Source: Prevotella veroralis DSM 19559 = JCM 6290 (GTDB lineage Bacteria > Bacteroidota > Bacteroidia > Bacteroidales > Bacteroidaceae). From it: a DNA stretch of 64,000 nt. Positions within the stretch are counted from its first letter, which is position 1. Every line of letters begins with the position of its first letter. The stretch covers positions 372,001 to 436,000 of the forward strand of contig NZ_KB898325.1 of assembly GCF_000377625.1 (NCBI RefSeq), in the 5' to 3' direction. A program made the translations under genes and the position numbers. A model generated the notes under the pieces. The model was not told the origin of the DNA. It saw only the letters and a list, made by a program, of their open reading frames with translations, and did no database searches. Positions 44,488-52,364 of this stretch are shown here, one piece after another.

Positions 44488-46056
44488 ATGAACGAAATAG
44501 AACGCAGACGAACTTTTGCCATTATCTCACACCCTGATGCTGGTAAAACTACATTGACAGAGAAATTCCTGCTCTTCGGTGGACAGATTCAAGTAGCTGG
44601 TGCTGTTAAGAATAATAAGATTCGTAAGACAGCAACATCTGACTGGATGGATATTGAGAAGCAACGTGGTATATCGGTGTCAACCTCTGTGATGGAGTTC
44701 GATTACGAGGGGTATAAGGTAAACATTCTAGATACTCCTGGTCACCAAGACTTCGCAGAAGATACTTATCGTACTCTAACAGCTGTGGATTCTGCCATCA
44801 TCGTTGTCGACTCTGCAAAAGGTGTTGAGGCACAAACACGAAAATTAATGGAAGTTTGCCGTATGCGTAACACGCCTGTTATCATTTTCATTAATAAGAT
44901 GGATCGTGAAGGTCGTGATCCTTTCGATGTATTGGATGAATTGGAGGAAGAACTTCAAATCAGTGTGCGTCCATTATCATGGCCAATCGGACAAGGTCAA
45001 CGCTTTAAGGGAGTATATAACATCTACGAGCAACAATTAAACCTTTTCACACCCAACAAGCAACGAGTTACAGAGAAGGTGGAAGTAGATATCAACTCTA
45101 AAGAACTTGAAGAGCATGTGGGTGCCGATTTCTCTCAACAACTCCGCAATGATCTCGAATTGGTTAATGGGGTCTATCCAGAATTTGATGTTGATGCCTA
45201 TCGACGTGCAGAAGTTGCACCAGTATTCTTCGGTTCTGCCTTGAATAACTTCGGTGTACAGGAACTCTTAAATTGTTTTGTAGAGATAGCTCCAAGCCCA
45301 CGACCAACGAAGGCTGAAGAGCGAATCGTAGAACCCACAGAGCCAAAGTTCACGGGCTTTATCTTTAAGATTACCGCCAATATCGACCCTAACCATCGTA
45401 GTTGTATTGCTTTTTGCAAGGTATGCTCTGGTAAATTCCAACGTAACCAGCCTTATTTGCATGTACGCAACGACAAGACGATGCGCTTCTCCTCCCCTAC
45501 CCAATTCATGGCACAGCGCAAGAGTACCGTAGAAGAGGCTTATCCCGGCGATATAGTTGGTCTTCCAGATAATAGTGGCGTATTCAAGATTGGAGATACA
45601 TTGACCGAAGGCGAAATCATCCATTTCCGTGGCTTACCAAGTTTCTCGCCAGAGCTCTTCAAGTATATTGAGAATGATGATCCTATGAAATCTAAGCAAT
45701 TCCTTAAAGGTATTGAGCAATTAATGAATGAAGGAGTAGCGCAATCATTCGTTAATCAATTCAATAATCGCCGTATTGTTGGAACAGTTGGACAATTACA
45801 GTTTGAGGTTATCCAATATCGTTTGGAGCACGAGTATAATGCGAAATGTCGTTGGGAGCCAGTTCATCTCTACAAAGCATGTTGGATTGAGGCCGATGAT
45901 GAGGTCGAATTAGAGAATTTCAAGAAGCGTAAGTATCAATATATGGCAAAAGATAACGAAGGACGCGATGTCTTCCTCGCTGATTCCAGTTATGTTTTGA
46001 GTATGGCACAGCAAGATTTTGAGCATATCCGCTTCCACTTTACAAGCGAATTCTAA
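44488..46056 (+). CDS. prfC: Peptide chain release factor 3
   Basis: RF3 is the GTPase that recycles RF1/RF2 after termination. 522 residues, as usual. The G domain is intact: G1 [10 protein letters not shown] (~14-23), switch [12 protein letters not shown] (~57-67), G3 [16 protein letters not shown] (~83-98), G4 NKMD (~137-140). Domain II and a C-terminal EF-G domain III-like part follow. Last gene of the LysE-DUF4924-rfbD-prfC run, 14 bases after rfbD. Confidence 0.96.
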   Translation: MNEIERRRTFAIISHPDAGKTTLTEKFLLFGGQIQVAGAVKNNKIRKTATSDWMDIEKQRGISVSTSVMEFDYEGYKVNILDTPGHQDFAEDTYRTLTAVDSAIIVVDSAKGVEAQTRKLMEVCRMRNTPVIIFINKMDREGRDPFDVLDELEEELQISVRPLSWPIGQGQRFKGVYNIYEQQLNLFTPNKQRVTEKVEVDINSKELEEHVGADFSQQLRNDLELVNGVYPEFDVDAYRRAEVAPVFFGSALNNFGVQELLNCFVEIAPSPRPTKAEERIVEPTEPKFTGFIFKITANIDPNHRSCIAFCKVCSGKFQRNQPYLHVRNDKTMRFSSPTQFMAQRKSTVEEAYPGDIVGLPDNSGVFKIGDTLTEGEIIHFRGLPSFSPELFKYIENDDPMKSKQFLKGIEQLMNEGVAQSFVNQFNNRRIVGTVGQLQFEVIQYRLEHEYNAKCRWEPVHLYKACWIEADDEVELENFKKRKYQYMAKDNEGRDVFLADSSYVLSMAQQDFEHIRFHFTSEF

Positions 46057-46082
46057 ATAAAAGAACCAAAATGCAACAAAGT

Positions 46083-46100
46083 GTAGGGACAGACACCCTC
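46083..46100. repeat. GTAGGGAC repeat family, half copy
   Basis: GTAGGGACAGACACCCTC matches the left arm of the inverted repeat at 53651-53676 with one difference. Confidence 0.6.
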
Positions 46101-46171
46101 TCATTTAAATTCAAAATTCATAATTCAAAATGCAAAATTATGATTAGTTTTGTTTGAAATGGTGCTGTAAA

Positions 46172-46205
46172 GTAGGGACGATGTCTTCATCGTCCCTACT
46201 TTTTG
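46172..46205 (+). terminator. GTAGGGAC hairpin, likely prfC terminator
   Basis: Perfect 12-bp arms GTAGGGACGATG (46172-46183) and CATCGTCCCTAC (46188-46199) with a TCTT loop and a run of six T. It belongs to the same family as 53651-53721 and stands about 115 bases after prfC. Confidence 0.75.
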
Positions 46206-46314
46206 ATTATTAATTAATTATCAAAGAATATTACATTTATTTTTTCTGTTATAGGATATTCTAGAGAAAAATACACCCTTTAAATAGGAGAAATAGGGCT
46301 ATTTGGTAAAAGAT

Positions 46315-46490
46315 ATATACGTTTTACTAAAAACGAATATACGTTTTACCAAAAACGGATATACATTTTACTGAAAACGGATATACGTTTTACCAAAAAC
46401 GGAGGTACATTTTACCTAAAACGGAGGTACGTTTTACCAAAAACGGAGGTACGTTTCATCAAAAACGGAGGTACATTTTTACAAGAAAGG
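46315..46490. repeat. 22-bp array 8, eight units
   Basis: Eight units with exact 22-bp spacing start at 46315, 46337, 46359, 46381, 46403, 46425, 46447 and 46469. The core is a dyad CGTTTTACCAAAAACG with single-base variants. The first four units begin ATATAC, the last four AGGTAC. The last unit is the most diverged. Confidence 0.88.
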
Positions 46491-46632
46491 ATAGATGTTT
46501 TTATAACGATCTATGTATCAGATAGTTATAAAAAACACGGTTTTCTCCTCCAAAATTTGGATATTTCAAACGAAAGGATTATTTTAGAATAACGCAAATA
46601 TAAGCGTTAAAAATAACAATATTACTTTACAT

Positions 46633-47199
46633 TTATTTCTTCATAGGAACACAACACCATTTAGTGACCTTTAGCATCACGCCGATACCTGGAATCTCCT
46701 TCAATAAGTAATACTTCTTATTAGAACGAACTAATCGACCTGTCATCCCCTTCATTGGTCCGAACTTAACCAGAACTTCGTCACCTGCTTTTAGATGTGC
46801 CTCTTCGGACGAAACGAACTTGCGCATGGTCACTTCTGGGTTACACATTAATCGGAATTCGTACATCTGATTGTGAGGAATGAGGCTATATTCCTGTGAA
46901 TCTCTCGATTTACGTATAACACTTATCTTATAGTTTGCCTCTTGAACTATCTTACGAAACTGCTTATCGCCAATTGATTGTTTAACGAAAATAAGGTTAT
47001 GAACGACTGGGCGCAATATCTCGCGTGGCTTACCATCACGACCTTCTATCGTAACATATTGCTCGGGAATGAAACATTCTAAGCCCTTTTCCTCAAAATA
47101 GGTTCTAACTTCTCCTTGACGAACTGTAAAGAGTTTTATTGCATACCATGGCAATCCGTCGTCAACAATAGTATCTATATATTTAGTTGTCTCTTCCAT
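46633..47199 (-). CDS. NusG-family antiterminator, UpxY-like
   Basis: 188 residues. The N-terminal NGN domain is recognisable by PWYAIKLFTVRQGEVRTYFEEKGLECFIPE (~17-46) and LRPVVHNLIFVKQ (~62-74), and a C-terminal KOW motif by AGDEVLVKFGPMKGMTGRLVR (~138-158). UpxY proteins of Bacteroides are specialised NusG paralogs that prevent early termination in capsule operons and are usually the first gene there. Here it is the last gene after trpF and trpG, and no capsule gene follows; what it antiterminates is unknown. Gap to trpG is 27 bases. Confidence 0.85.
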   Translation of the reverse strand: MEETTKYIDTIVDDGLPWYAIKLFTVRQGEVRTYFEEKGLECFIPEQYVTIEGRDGKPREILRPVVHNLIFVKQSIGDKQFRKIVQEANYKISVIRKSRDSQEYSLIPHNQMYEFRLMCNPEVTMRKFVSSEEAHLKAGDEVLVKFGPMKGMTGRLVRSNKKYYLLKEIPGIGVMLKVTKWCCVPMKK

Positions 47200-47226
47200 A
47201 ATTGATTCTGATGTAATAAAAATTAC

Positions 47227-47805
47227 TCAAAGTGATAGCCAGTTGGAAATAATCTTATTACCATCGGGCGTTAAAACACTCTCTGGATGGAATTGTATAC
47301 CATATATATTATAATTACGATGCCTCAATGCCATGATTTTCCCATCAGTACTTTCGGCTATTATCTCAAGGCAATCGGGAAAATCAACCTTTGAAACAAC
47401 CCAACTGTGATAGCGTCCCACGACGATTGGATTCTTAATACCTGAAAAAAGTGGGGTATTTACAGACTGAACTATCTCGGTGGATACCCCATGAAACACA
47501 TCGGATAAGTGTTCTAGTCGTGCTCCGAAGACCTCCGCGATAGCTTGATGTCCTAGGCAAACACCTAGGATTGGCTTGTGACCAGCATAATAACGGATGA
47601 CATTCAATAATTCGCCTGCTTGGGAAGGTAGACCGGGACCGGGACTAAGAACGATCTTATCAAAGCATTCTAACTCACAGAGTTGGAATGCATCATTATG
47701 AAAAATGGTTACTTCTCCGCCCACTTCTTTGATAAGGTGCGATAGATTATAAGTGAATGAATCATAGTTATCAATGATAACACATTTCATCTTCATCGGT
47801 TTCAT
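47227..47805 (-). CDS. Glutamine amidotransferase, anthranilate/aminodeoxychorismate synthase component II
   Basis: 192 residues, a class I glutamine amidotransferase that feeds ammonia to TrpE or PabB. The fold starts CVIIDNYDSFTYNL (~8-21), with SPGPGLPSQ (~54-62), nucleophile Cys83 in GVCLGHQ, and catalytic His in GIQFHPESVLTPDG. The listed start is the first of three close ATGs (47805, 47796, 47790). Its neighbour is trpF, which favours trpG, but neither trpE nor pabB is here, so pabA or a shared role is possible. Confidence 0.9.
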   Translation of the reverse strand: MKPMKMKCVIIDNYDSFTYNLSHLIKEVGGEVTIFHNDAFQLCELECFDKIVLSPGPGLPSQAGELLNVIRYYAGHKPILGVCLGHQAIAEVFGARLEHLSDVFHGVSTEIVQSVNTPLFSGIKNPIVVGRYHSWVVSKVDFPDCLEIIAESTDGKIMALRHRNYNIYGIQFHPESVLTPDGNKIISNWLSL

Positions 47806-47820
47806 CTATGCTCTCCCCGC

Positions 47821-48483
47821 TTATCTTTTTATACTTTCTAAGAAAGTCTTGAGCAGATTAATATTTTTCATAGCTGGTTCTTCCTCAAACTTGTGATCTA
47901 TATTTATGCCATAGAACTGGGGATGAGAAAAATTGTTTATACTCGCTATATCATCTATGCCGATATTGCCTGACAATAGGAAAGGAATGTTCCCGTTATA
48001 TGCTTCTAATATCGTCCAATCCTTAGAACCATCGTTAGAACTTTGGATATTAAACAGGAAATAATCGGCACTTTCTGCATACGGCTTATATTGATTGATA
48101 TCTTCGCAAGTGCTAATATTAATCGTTTTCATTATCTTTATGCCAGCATGAATATCTGGATCTAACGTGCGACGAAGGTTATCCATCATAACAGGACTTT
48201 CGTCTCCGTCAAGCTGGACTATATCAAGATTGAAATTATAGACACGCGTAACGATGTTTTGGGGCATATCATCTTTAAAGATACCACATAACTTAGGACG
48301 ATTGCTTTCGGATGTATTAATTTTCAATGTACCATAATCAGGAATAATACCGGCACATGAAGATATCTGACTGACATAACGCTCATCCGAAGAGCAGAAA
48401 TTAAGTCCTATCCAATCAACGCCTAATTGCGATACATTATGAATATTCACGGCATCACGCATGCCACATACTTTAATTATCAT
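47821..48483 (-). CDS. trpF: Phosphoribosylanthranilate isomerase
   Basis: TrpF converts phosphoribosylanthranilate to CdRP in tryptophan synthesis. I chose the start at 48483 (MIIKVCGMRD, 220 residues): the longer frame opens at a TTG inside the -7 box. The catalytic Cys is in KVCGMRD (residues 4-10), and IVQLDGDE (~93-100) and a phosphate-binding LLSGNIGIDDI (~169-179, 'GGI'-type loop reading GNI) follow. Several normally conserved positions are loose (FNIQSSN instead of FDT), but the barrel pattern holds. It heads the trpF-trpG-NusG paralog operon. Confidence 0.88.
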   Translation of the reverse strand: MIIKVCGMRDAVNIHNVSQLGVDWIGLNFCSSDERYVSQISSCAGIIPDYGTLKINTSESNRPKLCGIFKDDMPQNIVTRVYNFNLDIVQLDGDESPVMMDNLRRTLDPDIHAGIKIMKTINISTCEDINQYKPYAESADYFLFNIQSSNDGSKDWTILEAYNGNIPFLLSGNIGIDDIASINNFSHPQFYGINIDHKFEEEPAMKNINLLKTFLESIKR

Positions 48484-48500
48484 AGTTATAATGTTTTGTG

Positions 48501-48508
48501 CAAAGATA
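48501..48508 (-). promoter_or_regulatory. Promoter -7 box of the trpF operon
   Basis: TATCTTTG on the minus strand, 17 bases before the chosen ATG. It overlaps the TTG of the longest frame and so excludes it as start. Confidence 0.6.
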
Positions 48509-48663
48509 ACCAAAAAAAAGATTGTACTCGTAGTATTGTCTCAAAAACATTGCTTACGTGTGGGATAAAACAAAAATAATATTTCCTTCAGTTATAATAA
48601 TCTCCTGATCACGAACGTTTAAAAGACATAGTAACTCTCTAATTAATATTATAATTTAAGCCT

Positions 48664-48792
48664 ATGGTGAATATATTTACTCCAGAGGAATTAAAGCCTT
48701 CTGAGAAGACTTTAGCTCTCATTCGGCAGATAGCTTATACTTATCGCGCCTTAAAGATAAATGGAAAAATGAAGTCTTACTGCTTGAATTAA
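48664..48792 (+). CDS. 42-residue conserved-looking peptide upstream of rpe
   Basis: A 43-codon frame, ATG to TAA, encoding MVNIFTPEELKPSEKTLALI and ending in a basic, Tyr-rich part (YTYRALKINGKMKSYCLN). It is soluble, with one predicted helix. It ends 10 bases before the rpe start, so it is probably in the same transcript. I recall very similar short proteins in other Bacteroidales, but that is memory, not a search. The function is unknown. A role as an upstream regulatory peptide is possible. Confidence 0.65.
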   Translation: MVNIFTPEELKPSEKTLALIRQIAYTYRALKINGKMKSYCLN

Positions 48793-48802
48793 AGAAAATG
48801 GT

Positions 48803-49459
48803 ATGGAAATAATTGTATCTCCTTCTCTACTCTCCGCAGATTTCCTCCGTTTGGACAAAGAAATCGAAATGATTAATGAAAGCGACGCCGATTGGCTTCA
48901 CATGGATATTATGGATGGTGTATTTGTTCCTAATATATCTTTTGGATTCCCAATACTAGAGGCAGTTGGAAAAGCTTGTAAGAAACCAATGGATGTACAC
49001 TTTATGATTGTTCATCCAGAGAATTATATCCAGCAAACGGCAGATACTGGAGCAGCTATTATGAATGTACAATATGAGGCGTGCGTGCATCTTCACCGAA
49101 CAATCCAAGCTATTCATAATGCAGGAATGAAGGCAGGGGTAACACTGAATCCTTCTACTCCTGTGAATGTTTTAGAGGATATTATCTGTGACGTTGATAT
49201 TGTTCAGCTCATGAGTGTTAATCCTGGTTTCGGTGGTCAGAGGTTTATTGAGCATACTATTAAAAAAGTTCAGCGACTTCGCCAACTAATAGAAAAGGAA
49301 AATAGTAAAGTATTGATAGAAGTTGATGGTGGTGTACAACAAGAGACAGCACCACGACTTGTACAAGCTGGAACAGATATTCTCGTTAGTGGCAGTTATG
49401 TTTTCAAGGCTTCTGATCCAAGAGCAGCAATTCATTCATTGAAAACTTTGAAACGATAA
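48803..49459 (+). CDS. rpe: Ribulose-phosphate 3-epimerase
   Basis: Interconverts ribulose-5-phosphate and xylulose-5-phosphate in the pentose phosphate pathway. 218 residues. Motifs: VSPSLLSADFLRLDKEI (~5-21), the metal-binding HMDIMDGVFVPN (~33-44), MDVHFMIVHPENY (~63-75), VNPGFGGQRF (~139-148) and EVDGGV (~173-178). All catalytic His/Asp residues are present. A 42-codon frame precedes it closely. A shared bidirectional terminator follows. Confidence 0.95.
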   Translation: MEIIVSPSLLSADFLRLDKEIEMINESDADWLHMDIMDGVFVPNISFGFPILEAVGKACKKPMDVHFMIVHPENYIQQTADTGAAIMNVQYEACVHLHRTIQAIHNAGMKAGVTLNPSTPVNVLEDIICDVDIVQLMSVNPGFGGQRFIEHTIKKVQRLRQLIEKENSKVLIEVDGGVQQETAPRLVQAGTDILVSGSYVFKASDPRAAIHSLKTLKR

Positions 49460-49463
49460 AAGT

Positions 49464-49538
49464 AAAAGGTGTTGAATATTAGATGTCTTCAGAAAATAAT
49501 AATCATTATCGTTGGACCTCTCCTATTCAACACCTTTT
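49464..49538. terminator. Bidirectional terminator, rpe / sigma factor
   Basis: Perfect 15-bp arms AAAAGGTGTTGAATA (49464-49478) and TATTCAACACCTTTT (49524-49538) enclose 45 bases. It lies between convergent genes; the arms supply T-runs in both directions. Confidence 0.7.
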
Positions 49539-49542
49539 CTTA

Positions 49543-50139
49543 TTAAGCAAACTGTAGGTTTAAATGATGTTCACGCACCATCCGTCTCAAATTAAGAATG
49601 GCATAACGCATACGCCCTAGACTGGTGTTTATGCTTACACCAGTAGTTTCAGCTATCTCCTTAAATGACATCTCTTGGTAAAAGCGCATGTAAACAACCT
49701 CACGTTGTGGTGCTGGCAATAAATTCATCAAACGCTTTACGTCTGAAAGAGTTTGAGAGTTTATAAACTGACTTTCTATATTACTGATGGTAGTCTCACT
49801 ACCACCAATATTGGACAAATCATTTTCCTTTGGCGCATCAACAACTTTATCTGCACGTTGGGCACGATACCAGTCCATGATAGCATTATGAGCAATGCGC
49901 ATAATCCAAGCATAGAACTTTCCAGTTGGAGAATACTTACCCTGCTGTAGCCTAGTGATAACCTTCACAAACGTCTCCTGAAATAAGTCATCAGCAGCGT
50001 CATGATCACGTACCACGAAAAGAATATACGAAAAGAGTCTTGATTGATTGCGCTCAAGCAATAAATCAAAAGCCTCGTTACTTCCTTCAATATATGACAA
50101 TGCCAACTCTTCGTCGGTCATATCACTTAGATTCTTCAT
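49543..50139 (-). CDS. ECF-type RNA polymerase sigma factor
   Basis: 198 residues, sigma-70 family group 4. Region 2 spans about 20-95 (NQSRLFSYILFVVRDHDAADDLFQETFVKVITRL, then FYAWIMRIAHNAIMDWYRAQR). Region 4 follows (~135-190), with LPAPQREVVYMRFYQEMSFKEIAETTGVSINTSLGRMRYAI as the helix-turn-helix. No anti-sigma gene is adjacent, unlike many ECF pairs, which suggests a more general role. Its own -7 box is at 50295-50302. Confidence 0.9.
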   Translation of the reverse strand: MKNLSDMTDEELALSYIEGSNEAFDLLLERNQSRLFSYILFVVRDHDAADDLFQETFVKVITRLQQGKYSPTGKFYAWIMRIAHNAIMDWYRAQRADKVVDAPKENDLSNIGGSETTISNIESQFINSQTLSDVKRLMNLLPAPQREVVYMRFYQEMSFKEIAETTGVSINTSLGRMRYAILNLRRMVREHHLNLQFA

Positions 50140-50294
50140 TTATAATTCTATTGGTTTATGAAGTATAATTGTTCCGATAGGCTTTCTTTTCCTTAATCTT
50201 AATTGAAAATAATCTTTCTTCTATTACTGCAAAACATTAAATAGATCGGGTTAAAATCATCTTCATCTATCTTAGATGTGCAGTTTAAGTTGTG

Positions 50295-50302
50295 CAAATA
50301 TA
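50295..50302 (-). promoter_or_regulatory. Promoter -7 box of the sigma factor gene
   Basis: TATATTTG on the minus strand, about 155 bases before the start codon, leaving a long leader. Confidence 0.45.
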
Positions 50303-50342
50303 GTAACTTTTATCCTTTGTAGCAAACTTTTCACACAAAAAC

Positions 50343-50825
50343 TCATTCATCTAACCATCGTCCACCCACGACATTCTTCTTCATACCAGGCACTCCAAGG
50401 TATCTTTGCTTTGTACCATAGAATGCAACTGTCCGCCCGTAGTTATTAGGATTAGTAGCTAAACCAAACTCATTCTTCATTGCTTTGGTTCTCAATTGAA
50501 TGGCAATAACTTTCTTTTCCGTATTATCTCCCAACTCATCTGACAACAGGACGGCATTATCGAATGTGAAAGGATCCATCCATTCCGCATTCTTAATACT
50601 CTTACTGCAAGCACCAACAATGATTCCCTTAACCCAGACATATCTATCACCTAAGTCTGCATTGCGGAACTCCTCAACAGTGAAGACCTTTTGATCCTCA
50701 TCAGAGCTGTCATCATCTTCCTCTAATCTTGGTAAACTGTCATTATCATCTGCGGGAGTGATCTTCTGACATCCTGTATAAATAACGCAGGCTAAGAGCA
50801 TGATTATTAATCTATTCATCTTCAT
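50343..50825 (-). CDS. DUF6359-like lipoprotein
   Basis: 160 residues with a lipoprotein signal (LLACVIYTGCQ, lipid Cys19), then an acidic linker (ADDNDSLPRLEEDDDSSDEDQ, ~25-45) and an OB-fold-like domain with RYVWVKGIIVGAC (~61-73) and AFYGTKQRYLGVPGM (~137-151). The pattern matches DUF6359/OB-type modules of surface lipoproteins in Bacteroidales; function unknown. The acidic residues soon after the Cys resemble lipoprotein export signals for surface display in Bacteroidetes. A -7 box lies at 50850-50857. Confidence 0.75.
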   Translation of the reverse strand: MKMNRLIIMLLACVIYTGCQKITPADDNDSLPRLEEDDDSSDEDQKVFTVEEFRNADLGDRYVWVKGIIVGACSKSIKNAEWMDPFTFDNAVLLSDELGDNTEKKVIAIQLRTKAMKNEFGLATNPNNYGRTVAFYGTKQRYLGVPGMKKNVVGGRWLDE

Positions 50826-50889
50826 AGAATCAAGTTTATATTAACTTCGCAAAGATAAGAAAAGAATCAGATAATGTCAAGTGAAACAA

Positions 50890-51000
50890 TAAAAAAGAGG
50901 TTGGTGCAGGAAGCTACCAACCTCGAACAAGATTTAGCAAAACATCTAAATCTGTGAAAAACACGGTACAAATATAGCGTATATAAAAGAATAAAACAAA
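50890..51000 (-). ncRNA. Candidate small RNA (~75 nt) with promoter and terminator
   Basis: Read on the minus strand: a -33 box TTTG (51000-50997), 20 bases, a -7 box TATATTTG (50976-50969), predicted start near 50963, stem-loop 1 AGATTTAG-8 bases-CTAAATCT, then stem-loop 2 GAGGTTGGT (50924-50916) / ACCAACCTC (50905-50897) followed by TTTTTT. No coding gene lies between promoter and terminator. Both stems are perfect. It lies upstream of, and parallel to, the DUF6359 lipoprotein gene, and divergent from the next secreted-protein gene. Confidence 0.65.
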
Positions 51001-51134
51001 TATTATCAGTATAAAAAGAAGATTTTAACATTATAAGCGTACACACGAAAGGGCATAAAGAAGAAACAAGCAAAGAATTAGATGGTCTTTTAATTATAGT
51101 AATGTACTTAATTGCATATCTCGTTTCAAATAGC

Positions 51135-51142
51135 TATATTTG
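51135..51142 (+). promoter_or_regulatory. Promoter -7 box of the secreted protein gene
   Basis: TATATTTG, 40 bases before the ATG. Confidence 0.55.
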
Positions 51143-51181
51143 CATTGTTATAAATTCTTTTAATCATTAAACAGTTTTATT

Positions 51182-51769
51182 ATGAACAAATCTTTACGCT
51201 TAATTCTCACTATTGCATTCGTTGCAATCAGTTCTTTATCTTTTGCACAAAAGAAAGTAGTTATCAGTTCAGCAGAACTGCAAGGTCCAACAAAAGGCAG
51301 TAATATTAGCATCAATAAGGATGGAATAACTATTACAATGTCAGAGGGAGCTATGAATTATAAGTATTCATATCGTCTTTATCAGAAAGCTACTATGACC
51401 ATTACATCAAAAGATTACAATATGACAGAGATAGTAATGGAATGCGATACCTACAAAGAAAAGAAGAATGGAAAGCAATATCTCGCTGACGGTTTTGCTG
51501 ATAACATGGAGGGCGTCACTATTTCATCTGATAATATTACAGCTACATGGAAAGGTGATGCAAAGACAGCTTCTTTCACTGCTGCTAAAAAGCAAGTACG
51601 TATTAAGAAGTTCACAATTACTTTGAAGGAGACTTCTGCTGGTATCACAGATATCAATGCCAATTCTAACGATGACACACAGCCAATGTATAACCTTTCT
51701 GGGCAGCGTGTAGACAAGACTTACAAGGGAGTTGTTATCCAGAACGGTAAGAAGTTCATCAATAGATAA
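51182..51769 (+). CDS. Secreted protein with Prevotella-type C-terminal motif
   Basis: 195 residues. Signal peptide MNKSLRLILTIAFVAISSLS, cleaved near SFAQ-KK (~23). A beta-rich domain follows (~25-150) with repeated Lys/Thr-rich strands and no family I recognise. The end NLSGQRVDKTYKGVVIQNGKKF (~173-193) is the short C-terminal module seen on very many Prevotella secreted proteins. It resembles the start of type IX sorting domains, but whether it sorts is unproven. Its own promoter and a strong terminator make it a single-gene unit. Confidence 0.8.
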   Translation: MNKSLRLILTIAFVAISSLSFAQKKVVISSAELQGPTKGSNISINKDGITITMSEGAMNYKYSYRLYQKATMTITSKDYNMTEIVMECDTYKEKKNGKQYLADGFADNMEGVTISSDNITATWKGDAKTASFTAAKKQVRIKKFTITLKETSAGITDINANSNDDTQPMYNLSGQRVDKTYKGVVIQNGKKFINR

Positions 51770-51824
51770 TACTACTTACCTTTTTATCGGATACCAATAT
51801 TTTATTTTACAACTACAAAGGAAT

Positions 51825-51863
51825 AAGAAGGGCTGAATACACGAAGCAATCAGCCCTTCTTTT
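51825..51863 (+). terminator. Terminator of the secreted protein gene
   Basis: Perfect 12-bp arms AAGAAGGGCTGA (51825-51836) and TCAGCCCTTCTT (51850-51861), followed by more T. Confidence 0.8.
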
Positions 51864-51891
51864 AGTGCATTTCATTTCCCTGTTTTTTGAA

Positions 51892-52158
51892 AGGTTCACC
51901 CAATCTCTCTCACCCGTTTGCGAATCGTTTTCCACCTGTTCCAGCATTCTTTATCACCCGTTCTCCATTCCTTTCTCACGTGTTGCGCATCATTTACACA
52001 CGCAGATAAAGTTAGTTTCATCATGGTGAGACACAAGTTTCATCACGATGAGACAAGTAAAAGGTACGAATGAGAAAGACGCAAGAGGCGTGAGAAAGGA
52101 ATGGAGAACGGAGAATAAAGAATGCGGAAGCCTATTAGACAAAGATGCGAACAGGGTT
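51892..52158. repeat. Dispersed inverted-repeat element, copy 2 (two loop units)
   Basis: About 267 bp, matching 8129-8418 nearly base by base in both arms. It is 23 bp shorter, mainly because it has two GTTTCAT units (52015 and 52037) instead of three. Arms pair in the same way: TTCTCCATTCCTTTCTCACG on the left matches the complement of the right. A 77-codon minus-strand frame inside is not credible. The remaining 200 bases to serB are unassigned. Confidence 0.8.
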
Positions 52159-52338
52159 AATTTAAATTGGAATAGATGAAAAATGTAATTGTAATAGGTA
52201 TAAATGATGCGGAGATAGGGCAAATATTACGCGAAGCATATAAAACTAAAACGGGAACTATATAGAATTAAAACACGGATCATATAAAATAGGAAACCAC
52301 CCAAGACTACGACATTTGCTCACGTCATAATTAATCTG

Positions 52339-52346
52339 TACTTTTG
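52339..52346 (+). promoter_or_regulatory. Promoter -7 box of serB
   Basis: TACTTTTG. It overlaps the TTG of the longest serB frame, so the ATG at 52365 is the likely start. Confidence 0.65.
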
Positions 52347-52364
52347 CACGAACAAAAGTTGGAT

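Larger units (their letters stand above)
46057..46632. other. Gene-free stretch with GTAGGGAC hairpins and array 8
   Basis: No gene. It holds one half-copy and one hairpin copy of the GTAGGGAC repeat family, an eight-unit 22-bp array, and unassigned AT-rich DNA up to the end of the NusG paralog. Confidence 0.7.

Noticed and set aside
51990..52223. 77-codon minus-strand frame
   Set aside because: It lies almost entirely within the inverted-repeat element and its composition reflects the repeat.
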